NCBI GenBank assembly: GCA_017590115.1
Contig: JAGGNK010006559.1
Location: 11,362,162 to 11,426,161, forward strand
Direction of reading: 5' to 3'
DNA length: 64,000 nt
DNA from: Montifringilla adamsi
Lineage: Eukaryota > Chordata > Aves > Passeriformes > Passeridae
Positions 50,621-63,454 of the stretch are shown in pieces; the stretch's first letter is position 1; the number at the start of each line of letters is the position of its first letter. The position numbers were made by a program, and so were the translations under genes. The notes under the pieces were generated by a model. That model made no database searches. It was given only the letters and a program-made list of their open reading frames with translations, and was not told the origin of the DNA.

Positions 50621-51800
50621 TTCAGTTCTAGATTTTTGATTTTTTTTTGGATGTTTGATTTTTTTTTTTTTTTTGCTTTAAACTTTTTTTCTAGTAGAAG
50701 GATACTCCACAGAAAGGAAACAGAAGAGGAACAGTATGCTCAGAAAACAGCACAGATTACTCAGGAGTGTATAAATCTAGCTCATGTACTACCAGCTCAT
50801 GTATTTAGCAAAGGGTCAGAAATGGGTGCAAGAACCTATTGAAGAGTAGGAATGGCAACTAGAGGTCAAATGAGGAATCAATGTTTAGCCAGAAGGGTGA
50901 AGCAGACCTTCCTTAAATACAATTACAGCAAAATAGGTTAGTGTCTTTGCTGTGTGCTATATGCTGGAAATATTGTAGATTATACATTATTTATATATAG
51001 ATAATGAAATTGGTATTATATATTAATATATTTATTGAAATAAAAGTTTTTTATATTACTGTGCACTTCTAATCAGTGCAATACAGCATGGTAAAAGAAG
51101 AATAAATATATTCTTGCATAAGAAAAGAAACCTTAGTCAGGAAAACCAAATGAAATGAACTTTTTTTTTCCCTTTTTTTTTTCCTTAACAAGGACTTATG
51201 GCAATGAAGAGAAATTAAAACTTATCTAAACTTATTTAACGTTGAAGTCCTTCTGAAATTGTTAATGTGATTTCCAAGTATTCAGGAACATTAGGCATTA
51301 AAAATTGGGTTTTATGTCCTTGGGGAAGGAAATTAATAGACATAAAAGATTCTCTATCTTAATCTATATATTTATAATATGTACATAGTTCTTGTCATTG
51401 CTTTAAGCATTAATGAATATTAAACAGCAGTGGAATTACAATTTGCAGAACCAACCTTCTGGGACTTAAGTAGTCATGAATAAAGCCTAGACCTTCCTTC
51501 TCAGAAGCTCTAAGCTGCATCTTTGACTGCTGATGTACTGCTGTAGGTCATGTGCTGCGGCAGCTGAGCACTGGCTCAGTGCCTGCCCCTCCAAAGTCCA
51601 TACCTTAATTTCCTCTCCTCAGTCACCCATCCTCGGTCTCTGATTCCAAACTCCCTGACAGAAGCACCAGCAACCTCAGCATTCTGTCCATTTTCTCCCT
51701 TCCATACCCCTGCTACACTTTCACCCTTTCTTAAAGGTTAAGTTTCAGAGGCAAAGAAAAAAAAGGAAAATTAACAGAAAAAGGAAAAGGAAAAGAGAGA
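50621..51800. other. Unannotated sequence
   Basis: Includes T runs at about 50641-50674 and a pyrimidine-rich, relatively GC-rich patch at about 51490-51730 that I cannot assign. The 86-codon frame at 50582-50842 has no family features. Confidence 0.55.
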
Positions 51801-51876
51801 AAGAAAAAGAAAAAGAAAAAGAAAAAGAAAAAGAAAAAGAAAAAGAAAAAGAAAAAGAAAAAGAAAAAGAAAAAAG
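51801..51876. repeat. (GAAAAA)n microsatellite
   Basis: About twelve near-perfect six-base units, preceded by a looser purine-only stretch from about 51755. All purine on the plus strand. Confidence 0.95.
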
Positions 51877-52200
51877 GCAAGTATCTCTTTGGATAACCTT
51901 TTTACTTCATTGGGGTTTTTTTTTTTGTCTCATTTGGATTCTGCTGTTTCCTTTATCCCAATACAGATAATCTGAAGGCCAAGTACTAGAAAACATGGCA
52001 TTTTCATAACAGACAGACAACTATAGCAAGCTGCCTTCCCTCTATCTTGGACAAATGACTGCCAGTCACTGTAGTAGATTCAGTGCATAAGAGTATACAG
52101 AGAATGCTGACCTGTGTGACATCACCCAAGTATCATCAACCTTATGTGACCCTGACTACCTCTGGTAATTGAAGCTGAAAAATGAATTTGATCCCTTTTC
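51877..52200. other. Unannotated sequence
   Basis: Nothing recognised. Confidence 0.55.
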
Positions 52201-52318
52201 TGCTCTAGTGGGAGATGTCCCTGCCCATAACAGGGTGGGGTTGAGACTAGATGATGCTTAAGGTCCATTCCATTCCCTTAAGATTCCAACCCCTTAACAC
52301 TCTACGATTTTATGATTA
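52201..52318 (+). mobile_element. CR1 LINE 3'-end fragment
   Basis: 'ctagtgggagatgtccctgc' (52206-52225), 'gactagatgatgcttaaggt' (52244-52263) and the terminal 'ctacgattttatgatt' stretch are the canonical avian CR1 3' end. Only the last ~120 bases are present, typical of strong 5' truncation. Confidence 0.93.
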
Positions 52319-53484
52319 ATTTTCCTCCCTGTTGTTTACCACTTTGGGAAGTGCAGTTCACCAATACCGCCAATATATTGTTCCATTTGTAAAGGAATAT
52401 CTATTTTCTTATTAGCATAGTTATCAGTTATACTAGAGAAACCATTTGATCTTTAATTAGTCCACCTGTTAACTGCTCAAATAAAAAACACCTAGTTTCA
52501 CAATATTAATAAGCTGATTTCTCTAGTTAGTCAGGGTCCTTTAAAGAGGAGATAATATTGCTAATGGCATTTGCATTGAAATATTTTTGAAATAGTTTTG
52601 AAAGATGATGTAACAATTTATAATATGATTTCATACCCCCACTGAAATATAACACAGGTTTCTAGTGGTTGTGAATCTGCCAAAAAGCCAGGACTTTACA
52701 AATTCAAATACCTTACTAGCTCTAGGCTTTGAAAAAAAAAAAAAAGGAAGTGTTTTAATCACCTCCTCCACTACTCTACCGATTTTGTTTCAGAATAAGG
52801 AATATTCTTGCTCAGTTATATGACATTTAAATTAATATTTTTGACCTTGATTCTACTCAAAATTTAGTTTAATTTATTTATGAGTCCAGAGCGAATCACA
52901 TTATCAATTTTCATGTTCTAGCAGGTTAACTGTTTCTGGAGAATGTCAGATCAAAAAGAAACATATATATTTGTCTAAAAAAAGTTTGGCTTTTTTGTAG
53001 AGACACTTCTTGCAGTAAGTAAGGAGTAATAATCATTTGTGAAATCAAGTGTTGTTTTTTGAATGTGAAATTTTGCTCAGAAATGTTTACAGAACTTGAT
53101 GTATCTAAGTGGGAGAAAGATTTGGCCTATCTGATTAATTAACAATTCACTTTAGAAGAACAAATTATCTACTACTTTTAACTCAATTACCTTAGAAAAA
53201 TCAAGGTCACAAAACTGATGGTATTAATGTGTTATGGTCAGTACTCTCTGCCTTCTCTTAAATGTTAAATTACATCCAAATCGTAGACTGTGAAAGGACC
53301 CAGACATCTGTAATTTTAAATAATTTAATATAGAGATTTATAAATAAACTTCCAGTTATTTATCCATCTAGCTATTTTATCTAGATCTATTTCTGACCTA
53401 GACCTGTTTAAATATTTCTAGATTTATTTCACCAATAGTTAATAGACAAAATTATATAGATAAATGAATAGAAATAAATACCTA
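52319..53484. other. Unannotated AT-rich sequence
   Basis: Nothing recognised. Confidence 0.6.
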
Positions 53485-53543
53485 CATCTATATATCTATA
53501 TCTATATCTATCTATCTATATTTGTCTATATATCTCTATATAT
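53485..53543. repeat. (TATC)n / (TATCTA)n microsatellite
   Basis: Imperfect TATC and TATA units, similar in type to the tract at 25681-25748. Confidence 0.9.
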
Positions 53544-56500
53544 GAACTCTGCCTTGTAAGAAGAAGAATGTGACCTTCTAGTTATCAGATTCAAAGGTAA
53601 GGATAAGGGCCTGTTTCTTAAGGAAGGTATTGCATTGATATTTATTGGCTCGTAATTTCCAAAACACTGTTTTAAAAGAAAATTAGAACTTTTGAACAGA
53701 TCACGAGTCAACATATTTTGAAAACTGTGCTCTGTTGCTATGTGTTATGACCTAGTTTTGTGGTGAGGTGTGTTCTAAGATTTACTCCAAATATCTGAAG
53801 TAAATATACTATTGAAATGTAGCTAATAAATGCATTTGAAGGTAACATATACCACCATCTGTCAATATTCATGCATTTCCTCAATACTGTAAAACAATCA
53901 TAGTTTTCTACTGCTGCTAATAGCTTCCATTTAGTGACTGACAAGACAAAGCTGCTACTGGAGGTAGAAAAAACACAGTAAGTGATGTTGTCAGTGCCCC
54001 AGAGGTAAATAAGTACTGCCTTTTCCATGATCTGACCTTTAGGCTGATTATGGGTATGGTTATCTTTGCCAGAAGCACACAAGATAGATTAAGCCAAGCA
54101 GACTTTTTAATACTGATTAATCCTGATGGAAGTAGGTTTGTTTAGTCCTAGGGAATGCAGCAAAAATATTGGTCTTATCATCTGAGCAATTTTTAAAGTT
54201 ATCTTTGATGTGAGCTAGGAAGTGCTTGTGGTTTGACTGGTCACAGTGTGAGAAATGCCACTTTTGTTGATATTTTAAATTGGCTCTTGCTTTCGTGTTT
54301 GTATATAATCCTTGTGATGGAGGTTTGAATGATCTACCCAGAGTACTAAAAAAAGTGTTGGAAGACTCACATTTTGGGTTTTTATTTTTTATTTTTTAAA
54401 AGGACTGGCTGCCAGACTTGCTTGTCTTTAATCAAAGCTCTTCCTTTAATTAAAAATGGGTTGCTAGATGCCTGGCAGTTTCACAAAATACAATAAAACT
54501 GATTCTGTGCCAAGCAGACCTGAACAATGCAGTAAAAAACCCTCCAGCCCTCATCTTCCCATGTGTGTGACTGAATGATGGAATCACTGAGGTTAGGAAA
54601 TTATTGGACTGGGGAGGATGCATTCTTTCAAGCATATGTAAATAAGCAATTTGGGAGACAGCCTAAAGAGGACTGGATCATTTTCATATGAATCCTGTTC
54701 TCTCCAAAGAGATGTAAACAGCATGAATGGAATAAAGGGAATAAGGCACAGGGGGACAGAAAGAGGCAGCTAGAGCTGCTGATGAAGCAGCAGAAAGTCT
54801 AAGGAAGACCAGAAGAAACGAGTCATCTCCAGGAAGAGCAGCAGCATAAGCAACACATGTACTGTGTCAGTACACAGCTGGGAAGTCGGGCTGGGGACAA
54901 GACAGATTTGAATGGCAGGGGATTAGTGTTGTCAGATGGATGGACAAGAGGATGCAATGACAAGTTGTCTTCCACCCAGGCTGATGGAAGGCAGCGTTGT
55001 GATGGAATGCAAGCCATATGGCCAAATTGCGTTCTTATTTTGTCAGTACTCGCACACGTACGACTCTACTGACAGGTGCCATATGAACGTAATGAAGCAG
55101 GGCACTGCTGGCCCTACACACATCCCATCAATGTGACTAGCAGTGCTCCTTGGGATTACACACCATACACAGTCAGGTGATCTGTAGCAAAAGCAGTCTT
55201 GTTGCCTTGGTTCTTTCTCAATTCCCTATCTTCTTGTTGAAATTCTGTGGCAATGTTTAACTGCCACATAGCTGAATCTTGAATGCCTCTCTGCTCTTCT
55301 TTACCCCTCTACCCTTTCTCTCTCTGCCTTATACTGCCTTGATTTTTTCAGTTCTTCATTGGACAATTCTGTCTCCTGCTCTACTTTTATCTCCAATGTC
55401 TTCTTCAGACATATTTGTAGTCTTCTCAAACAAAGATTTGCTGATTTGTGAAAGGGATCAAATTTTTTTCTGAAAACTGGCCTGCTCAACCATCTTCATC
55501 TGGCCCTCTATACTTGTAGTATTTAAAATCCTGTTAAATCTTTGGGTTTTTTAAGTAGGAATTGACACATGCATGTATCTAAGAAAGTAATAATTTCAGA
55601 CATAGAAGAGATACTCACTGGAACTGCCTCAAACACTCAAAGGGATGAGTAAACGGAGATCTCTCTGCAGAGCTAAATGTGATTACAGTACATGACTGAG
55701 TAAGTCTGAGGAAGGTAGATCTGGACTAAATGAAAGAGAGGAGGCATTTTTAAGTTCCAGAGAAGGCAAGAATCCAGTGCTGCCCATTTATTTTTCCCTG
55801 TGTTAGTTAGAAGGGGTGGACCCTGAAGAGAAGGAAAGTCACTGTAATTGAACATCGACAAGCCAGGAAAGAACTGGTAGCCCAGTCCAGATCTACACTG
55901 TGAACAGAAAAAATCTGACAGAAATGGTACACAATTCTGAGGGAAAATAATTTTTCATTTGAATTCAAATTAATTTATACTGAAAACCTGATTACATGAG
56001 TCGGGCACATTTATTCAGAACACATAACCTTGTGATGTATGATAGCTCAAAACATCTGGAATTTGAAGGAATACATATTTGCACCAATTTTAACCATGGA
56101 AAAAACATGACCAAGAATTATTGACCAAGTAAACTGCTGAATAACAAACCAACATGGAGAAGCTGCAGTCTGTTTTATAAATCATTTATTAGAGAAAAAT
56201 GTAGCAATATTTTTCTATTGTGAATTGTTTCCTAGAAACCAATTAGAGTGGCTTGTGATACTTGATGATTATTTAAAAGGCCAGTAAACAGTGCTCTAGA
56301 GAGCAGGCTTTTCATAAGCACAGCAGCTCATGTCCCAAAAGCTCTAAAATACTCCCTTGTCTATAACTTCCAGTGTTTTCTGTTCAAAATGTGATCCCGT
56401 ATACAGCTGGTCTGTTTTCAACATGCCTAGAGATTTAAGCAAAACAAATTATAGTGATAGAGTACTTTCCTGATACTGCTGTATATGTCAGCTTCTGTGT

Positions 56501-56587
56501 GCAGTCTGTATGCAACACAGGTTTCATGCTTGATATTATGAAAACTGAGGGGGATGGAGGGGTTGGGAATTTGTTTTATTTTCTCTG
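53544..56587. other. Unannotated sequence with a GC-elevated block
   Basis: 54690-55140 is visibly richer in G and C than its surroundings and has overlapping short frames on both strands (64-71 codons), none recognisable. The 114-codon minus frame at 53738-54082 likewise matches no family I know. An old repeat or a non-coding transcript is possible. Confidence 0.5.
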
Positions 56588-56776
56588 TTTTTGGTGGATT
56601 TTTTTTTGTTTGGTCAGTTGGTTTTGGTTTTGTTCTGGTTTGGGGTTTTTTTTTTTGTTTGTTTGTTTTTGTTTAGTTGGTTTTTTGTTGGGTTTGGTAG
56701 TTCTGGGTTTTTTTTGTTTGTTTGGTTTTTGTTTTTTTTTTTTTTTTTTAATTTTATTTTTGGTTTGTTTTTTTTT
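56588..56776. repeat. Long G/T-only low-complexity tract
   Basis: Nearly 190 bases composed almost wholly of T and G in TTTGG/TTTGTTTG-like patterns. It gives rise to the longest frames in the window (121 and 139 codons on +, Phe/Leu/Val/Gly-rich; Lys/Asn/Pro-rich on -), which are artefacts of composition. Confidence 0.9.
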
Positions 56777-58379
56777 CCTGCACTGCTTACAGCTGACCCA
56801 TCCTTGTGCATTCGTCTGAGCATCTTGGCTACAGAAATGACTTTTTTCCCCCTTTGTTGCATTCCTGTCATTCTCAGCCCTGAAGAAAACAAAACAAAAA
56901 AAAAAAAAAATCAAGGAAACACTAACAGAACTTCAGCTTCAGCAAATAAGCCAAAGAATGACAAATGCCTTATGACAACTCAGATGTTCCTCTTTTTAAG
57001 AACACAGTAGCTCTACTTCAGGCATGAAGACATTGCAGAAAATTCAACATTTGGAAACCCACTGAAGACAGGGTAGTTTTTGGTTTCAAAAAATAATTTC
57101 AGAAAAAAAGAAATAATTTTTTATTTGCAAAAATGTTTTAAAGGATTGCTTCATTCTTTGTGTCATCTGTAGCATACAAAAGAAAAAAGGTATTGTTTTG
57201 TAAATCAGTTCTAGGTTATGTCATTTTTAAACACAAGTGAAAAGCTTCTCACTGACACCTATTAAATTGTTCTTTTGAATCACATCAACAGAATGTGGAC
57301 TATGATGTATGTAAAAAGTACCAGTATGTATGGTGTATGCTACAGCAGAATGTAGCAGTCAGAGGTAATGTGAGACAGCAAGAAAGCAAAACATCCTTAA
57401 AAGTAAAGCTTTAAAAATTACAACAGCTTTTCTAGTAGTTGAATTATGGAAGTAGAGGAATATTTTTTCAAGTGTGTGTATGATGGGAAATATGTAGGTG
57501 TGTACTTACAAGCAGGCTGATTTTGAAGAGTCATTGTGTGAAGAACAATATAGTTAACATTTTGATGTGTGTGTAATTGTACAACTGACTGTAAGCTTCA
57601 TTTTATAATAGTGATAGTACATGTGGGACTCATTATGGGACCAAAAGCGTTACCTGAACAAAAGTGTAATGTAAGAAAAAGTAGGATAAGTTCATGCTAA
57701 AGAGTTGCATGTTCGAAAATACTCAGCTTTTTTGTTATTTGTGTTATGTATCTAAAGTTATGCAATATAAATGTATATAAATGTGCAATGTATATAAAAA
57801 TATGCAATAATGCAACATTGATATTTAAAGAACGAACGTCATATATATGGTTTTAGCTTCAAAACAATCTGCATGTTTTAATGACTGTTTGCTCCAGGTG
57901 CATTTTATCTTTACAGAATACTGTAAAGTCTTAAGACTGTTTTGCCTGTTTTTCATTTTTAGAAGAAAAAGAAAAGCTGATAGGTAATTTTGGGAAGGTT
58001 GCTATACTTTTAGTAAATTAGTCTAATTTGTCTGAAATATTTCTTAGAACAATGAGTATTCCCAATGAAGCTTAGCAAAAAATATTTCAGTATTAAAGGA
58101 CATTTAGAAAGTAGGCAGGGGAAAAAAAGAAGCAATACATAGAAAACTTTTAAAGAAAGAAAGCTCCAGGAAATAAAAATATAAAGGGAAGGACAGTTAT
58201 CAACCATACACACTAATTGTGGTGTATTAACCTCAATAGTGGTTTGTCAAGCCTTAATGCAATGTGACTGAGAAACCTCAATAAAAGATATGTTTGTGAC
58301 TGCCTGTTCTTATGGATAGTACAAAAAGGACATTGTGATATTTAGCAAGAAATCGGAAACTGCAGGGAGTAAATAAACA
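56777..58379. other. Unannotated AT-rich sequence
   Basis: An A run lies at about 56896-56910. Imperfect 'gcaatRtaaatgtatataaa'-like stutters occur at about 57762-57815. No gene recognised. Confidence 0.55.
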
Positions 58380-58690
58380 TTATTTAAGTTTCTTGGACTC
58401 AAAAGAAAAGTGGCACCTTGTGTGACGATGATGGGATTCAACTAGATCAGTGGCAGCCTCAGCTGAAGCTCCTCTATGGCAAGGATGCTTTCAGAAACAG
58501 AAAGGAATGGCTGTCAGCATCATCAGCAGTCACCAGCCATGGGATACCGGCAGAGCTGGAGTGAATCGTAGTCATTAAAGTCAAAAGTCAGAAGATTTTT
58601 GTTGAGACTAGAAGAAAGACATTTCTGACGGAGCATCCACCCCACTTACCTGTTCGGCAGGAAAACCAGCTAAACAATATTCCTTCTTCA
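58380..58690. other. GC-elevated unassigned block
   Basis: About 300 bases richer in C and G than their flanks, without a long open frame. I cannot match it to a repeat family or exon. Confidence 0.4.
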
Positions 58691-61600
58691 GGCAGACTAA
58701 ATAGAAACAACTATAAAACAATATAAATTAAAGCAGGTTATAATCCTCATTCTATGATTATTATCAATATAGACATAATTATTACAGTTACCACCATCAA
58801 TTATTATAATAAAAAACTATATTTGGGGATTTATGTAATTTTCATTTCTGGAGTCTGGAATAGTTAAATGAAGCAGGAAGATTGCCAGGTAACCAAAGCA
58901 AAGCAATGAAGAGACAGCAGACAGAAGTAAAATGTAAATATTCCTGAGTCAATGGCAAAACTAAGTATTAAAATGGTTAGAGATGTGAATAGCTGTTTTT
59001 ATGTTTAAAGGGCTTCAATCCCTAAATTGTGAAACCACAGAACTGAATCTAATTTGAATTTTCAATACTGATGGCAGCAATAGTCTTTGTTGTTTACATT
59101 TCAATTACACCAAAGTGTGTCTGTTGATCTTTCAGAGTACAAGTTGGTAAGTCTTTTGTTCCATTTTTTCCAAGAGGTACTTGGCTTGTGTCTCTCTAAT
59201 TCCTCATTAGATTTTCTTTATGTGTCAATTTCTTTTATGGGCCAAAGCCTCTTTTAATACTTAATTAAGACATTCTCCTTGAAAGAAAGAGCATAAACAT
59301 ATCTGTCACTGCTCTTGAGGTCATGAGACCACACAGCTTTTATACAAGGCAAAGGTCATGCAGTTTCAAGAAAAGGGAAGAGGAGTAATGTTCATGAAAT
59401 ATGTGCTTCAGAGTTTTTGAGGCTTATCATTCACCTCAGGGAGAGTATTTTTCATTTGCTGTCTCCTTGCAGTCAAATTCTCTGAACAAGTCCATCAGCA
59501 CTATTTACACAACAAAAAGCAAGCAAACTAACATGCTGAAAGAATTTTTGGGAGGACTGTAGAGAAAAAAAATAATCTTTACATTTGCATTATTCCAAAA
59601 CTTCTTCAAAGCATTGTAAAAATTTGTACATTTTTATCAACTTTATTCTCTACCAGATTCTTTTGCAAATTTTGGCATCTTAAAACCCAAGATGATGATC
59701 TAATTACTTCATTCACAGTGGGCCATTTCCCTTGCTTATTTTATTCATACAGTCAGCAGCATTGTCCCAATAAAAAAATCTTGGTGGAAGTAAGATAGAT
59801 TTATGTGACATAGGTGTCTCAATACCTTGAAAAGAGAAAATAGAGATTGAGAATCATATTTGTAGGAATACATTGGCTTTTGCTGCTGCAGAACTGGTAG
59901 ATATTTCCCCTTTTATTTCTGACACTCGGCTAGACCTTGAAATAAAAAAATAATGAGCACCTTTCAGCTAAATGTTTGAACGAAAATTTAAAGAGGAAGT
60001 GAGAAATACTAATGTGAGACTGCTTAGAACAGCCAAACTGAAAAGAAAAGAAGCTCCTCAAACCTTAAAGAGAGAGAAAAGCAGAATATAGGAGGGATGA
60101 TAATATATCTATATAGACATAATGCACACATTTTCCCTGCTCAGCATTACAAAGAAGGAAAGTCTTGTGACAGAACAAAGAAGAGGTATCGACAGCAGAA
60201 AAATAAGAAAGAAAACCATGTTGAGAGGCATGTACAAACCTTCCCAGAATGGCACACAGCAGTGATAATGTGCTTGGGCTCAACAAATATCAGTGAAGTC
60301 TAAAAACGACTTGTAGTGGAGTTTCAGACAAAGCATGGTTCCATCAGCCATACTGAACTACCACCTAGCTAAACTTTATGACTGCCCTCTTCCAAAATGT
60401 GTAAATGCATGGATCATTCAGGTATTGATAAAACTGTAAATTTTGGCACCATGATACACTAGATACTGCCAAAAGGGCTTATTTGGGGTTTGAAATATCC
60501 ATGATCATGGATCAATGTTTGCTTCTGCATAAAGCTTATTGCTTTGTAAATACACTCAGAGCATAGGCAGAAAGAGCATTCAGGAGTTACTAATGGTCAG
60601 CATCATCCATCTGAGTACTCTTGCATGAATTTTATCAGAATCACTAACTGTCAAGGAATCATTAAACCATGCCTTGTGCCTGCGCACAGATACTGCTGTC
60701 ACTGATGTTTCCTGTATGTCAAGGGCTTCTGGTTCACAGTCCCTCTAATTTCCAAACTCCTTCCAAGATTTCTACCTTATGAAAATAAATATTGATTTTC
60801 CTGTTATTGATTTTACTGTTATCAGTCCAAATGTGAGGTAGTGTGATGTTGTGGCATTCTGTACACCACACCTGCTAAATGAGATTTGTAAAAGGAAATA
60901 GTTTGTGAACAGGCCTGAACTTGCTGTCCTTGTTAATGTCTATGAACTTACTGAATGATCCCATATGATTTCCTACTTTCTAAATATCAGAAAAATGAAC
61001 ACTTCTGTTCTGAAATACTCACTTCTTTTGATCTTATTTTTGCTCAGTAATGTTAATTATTCCACTGTCAACACAGCTTGTCATCAGGCTGCTAACAAGT
61101 CATGCCTGATGCCCACTATTCATCTGATGTTTCCCTTAATTTTTAAAAAATAAATAATTATAGTTTGTTTCTGATGCGAACTTGTTTTTAATAAGCTTAA
61201 GGACTGTAAGAAATGTCATTTGCTTTGTAAATATCTGTCTCTTAATTTTTGTTCAGTTTTCTCAGTGTTCCCTTCCATATTTGGCAAAAGCTGTTAACTA
61301 TTCCCAGAGCTGTGCTGACATTGCCAATGATGGTAGATAAAAGTCCAACATGGAAATAAAAATAACATGATTCTCCCTGTGTTTTATTTCAGTTGGAAAT
61401 CAGGGAGATAGTAGCAGGGTAGGAAATCAATGAATGCCAAATGATGGAAAACAATGGGACTCAGGGGGAAAATATTTTGCAGTTTAATTGTAGACATTAA
61501 GACTGAAGAGATTAAAACCATTAGGTACTGAAAAACTGAAGTCTGTGGGAGTAAAGGGCAATCAGCAACTCCCTGAGCTATTCACCATTTCTTGTAATAA

Positions 61601-63454
61601 GACCACAAAACAGTGCTGATGCTTTAGGCTGACCTCTCATGCTCTGGGATAAGGCAGCTCTACCAGTACTGCAGAATAAATTGAAGTAGCTGTAGTTGCA
61701 GTCTCGAGATTTCCTAAAGCAATCCATTTTTTTGCAGAGAAATGCACTCCTAATAATTTAGGATTAGGAGTAATAGATACTGAATTTTTCTCTCATTGGT
61801 GTTTTTGATATTTTTATTTCAGAAGCATATCATGTTTCTCCTTTAAACCCTCTGATGGTCAGTAAATTGGATTTAGTTACAATCTGCTTGTAACAGAGAG
61901 AAAACTAAAGATGGAAGACAGCCATCATTTTTCTAGTAAAAGAATATGCAATATAACCACGAAAAATTTTTACTTTTAAATTTCTTCAAAATTGAATTGG
62001 GTTTTTAAATTACAAGTGTAAGACAAATTCAGACAACCTTGAAATAAAGATATAGGCCAAATAACATAAGATTTTAAAAATAAATAAATAAATAACACAT
62101 GTTCTACTAAAGGTTTTCCTAAAAAAAATATAAAGTATAAATTATGCATCTGTGCTGGCTTGAAAATGTTCACCAGAGATGACTGTAGCTACCCCTCGTA
62201 ATTTTCTCCCAGGAATGACTGAGGCAGAGCTCCTGCCTGCTTTCCTAGATCCTGACAGAAAGCCCAGGTATTATTTTTCTCTGTTTGTTGTAAAATGTTC
62301 AGGAATAATAAAACAGTAGAATATAGTCTGACAAAACAGAACATTGCAGAGCATTTAAATTATTTTTCTTGATGGACAAAGTGAGATGATGAACTGGTAA
62401 CTTCGAAAGGAAAAAAAAAAAGACTAAACCAGTGGAAAATATTTTATAGTTAACTGTAGTTGAAAGACTTTTCAGCAGAAAGAACAATTGTTTTTATTTA
62501 TATTGCTTTCTTAAGTAAAATAAATTCTTTTCGGATGTAAAAAAAAAAATTACAGACATAGAATCTGTTATTGCAGTGTAATGATGTTACAGGGAATAAC
62601 AGACCTCTAGTGCATATAGTACTAAATATTTCCTAATAATCCCTTTAATTTTTACAAAATAAAAGGAAGTTGCTGCATGGGATTGAACTGAGGTTATTTC
62701 TATCTGCTCTGATACAGTCTTCATGAGAGGTTTTTTGGCTAATTTTTAGAATACAGAAATACCATCCAGGATCTGCATCTGCATTGATTTATTATGTGAC
62801 CTTTTTTCTTTCTGAATGTTGGCTATTTGAAGAAATTAAAATGAAATTATTAACACTTTTGGTATTTAGACCCATTATGGTTGGCTATTGAAACATGTTG
62901 AAGAATTTTCCTTTTTTTATTAATAAAATATATGGTTCCAAATATTTTCCAAGGTATAGATATTACACTAATTGGTAAAATTTTTAAAGCATGATTGCAT
63001 TAACAGGAGAAGTGTTGCTTTACAATTAAAAACAAAATATGTATGATACAGAAAGATTTTTTCTAATATACAATGTTTTTGTCACAAGTGTTGTCCTACA
63101 TGCATTTTGATTGTTTTTTCTTTAGTTACAGTACATGATGCCTGCAGGCTGTGCAGCAGTGCACCTAATGGTGGTATCAACCTGCAGAATAAATATGTAC
63201 TGACCACGTGAGCTCTCTGAAACCACTGAGATTGAGAGACAGAGTAATCAAGAAAAAGGAACCTTAGAAGAATCGAGTGAGTTTTTATTCCTGAATTTGA
63301 CACTGACTTTTGTGGTTCCTCATCCATACTTCAGCTTCCTTGTGTAAAAGACAGAAGAAATAGTAATTAATGAATACTATATTATTGCAGTACTGCACAT
63401 AGTGCTGAAGTATTGTGAACTTAATTGGATAATGCATGTCCAAACACCAGAAAA
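58691..63454. other. Unannotated AT-rich sequence
   Basis: No gene or interspersed repeat recognised. Minor simple repeats include (AAAT)n at about 62078-62096. Confidence 0.6.

Noticed and set aside
53738..54082. 114-codon minus-strand frame
   Set aside because: No recognisable family, domain or exon boundaries. I could not support it as a gene.
56454..57010. The longest reading frames in the window (121 and 139 codons on +, 112 and 92 on -)
   Set aside because: They are translations of the G/T and A low-complexity tracts, with no domain and a composition dictated by the repeat.
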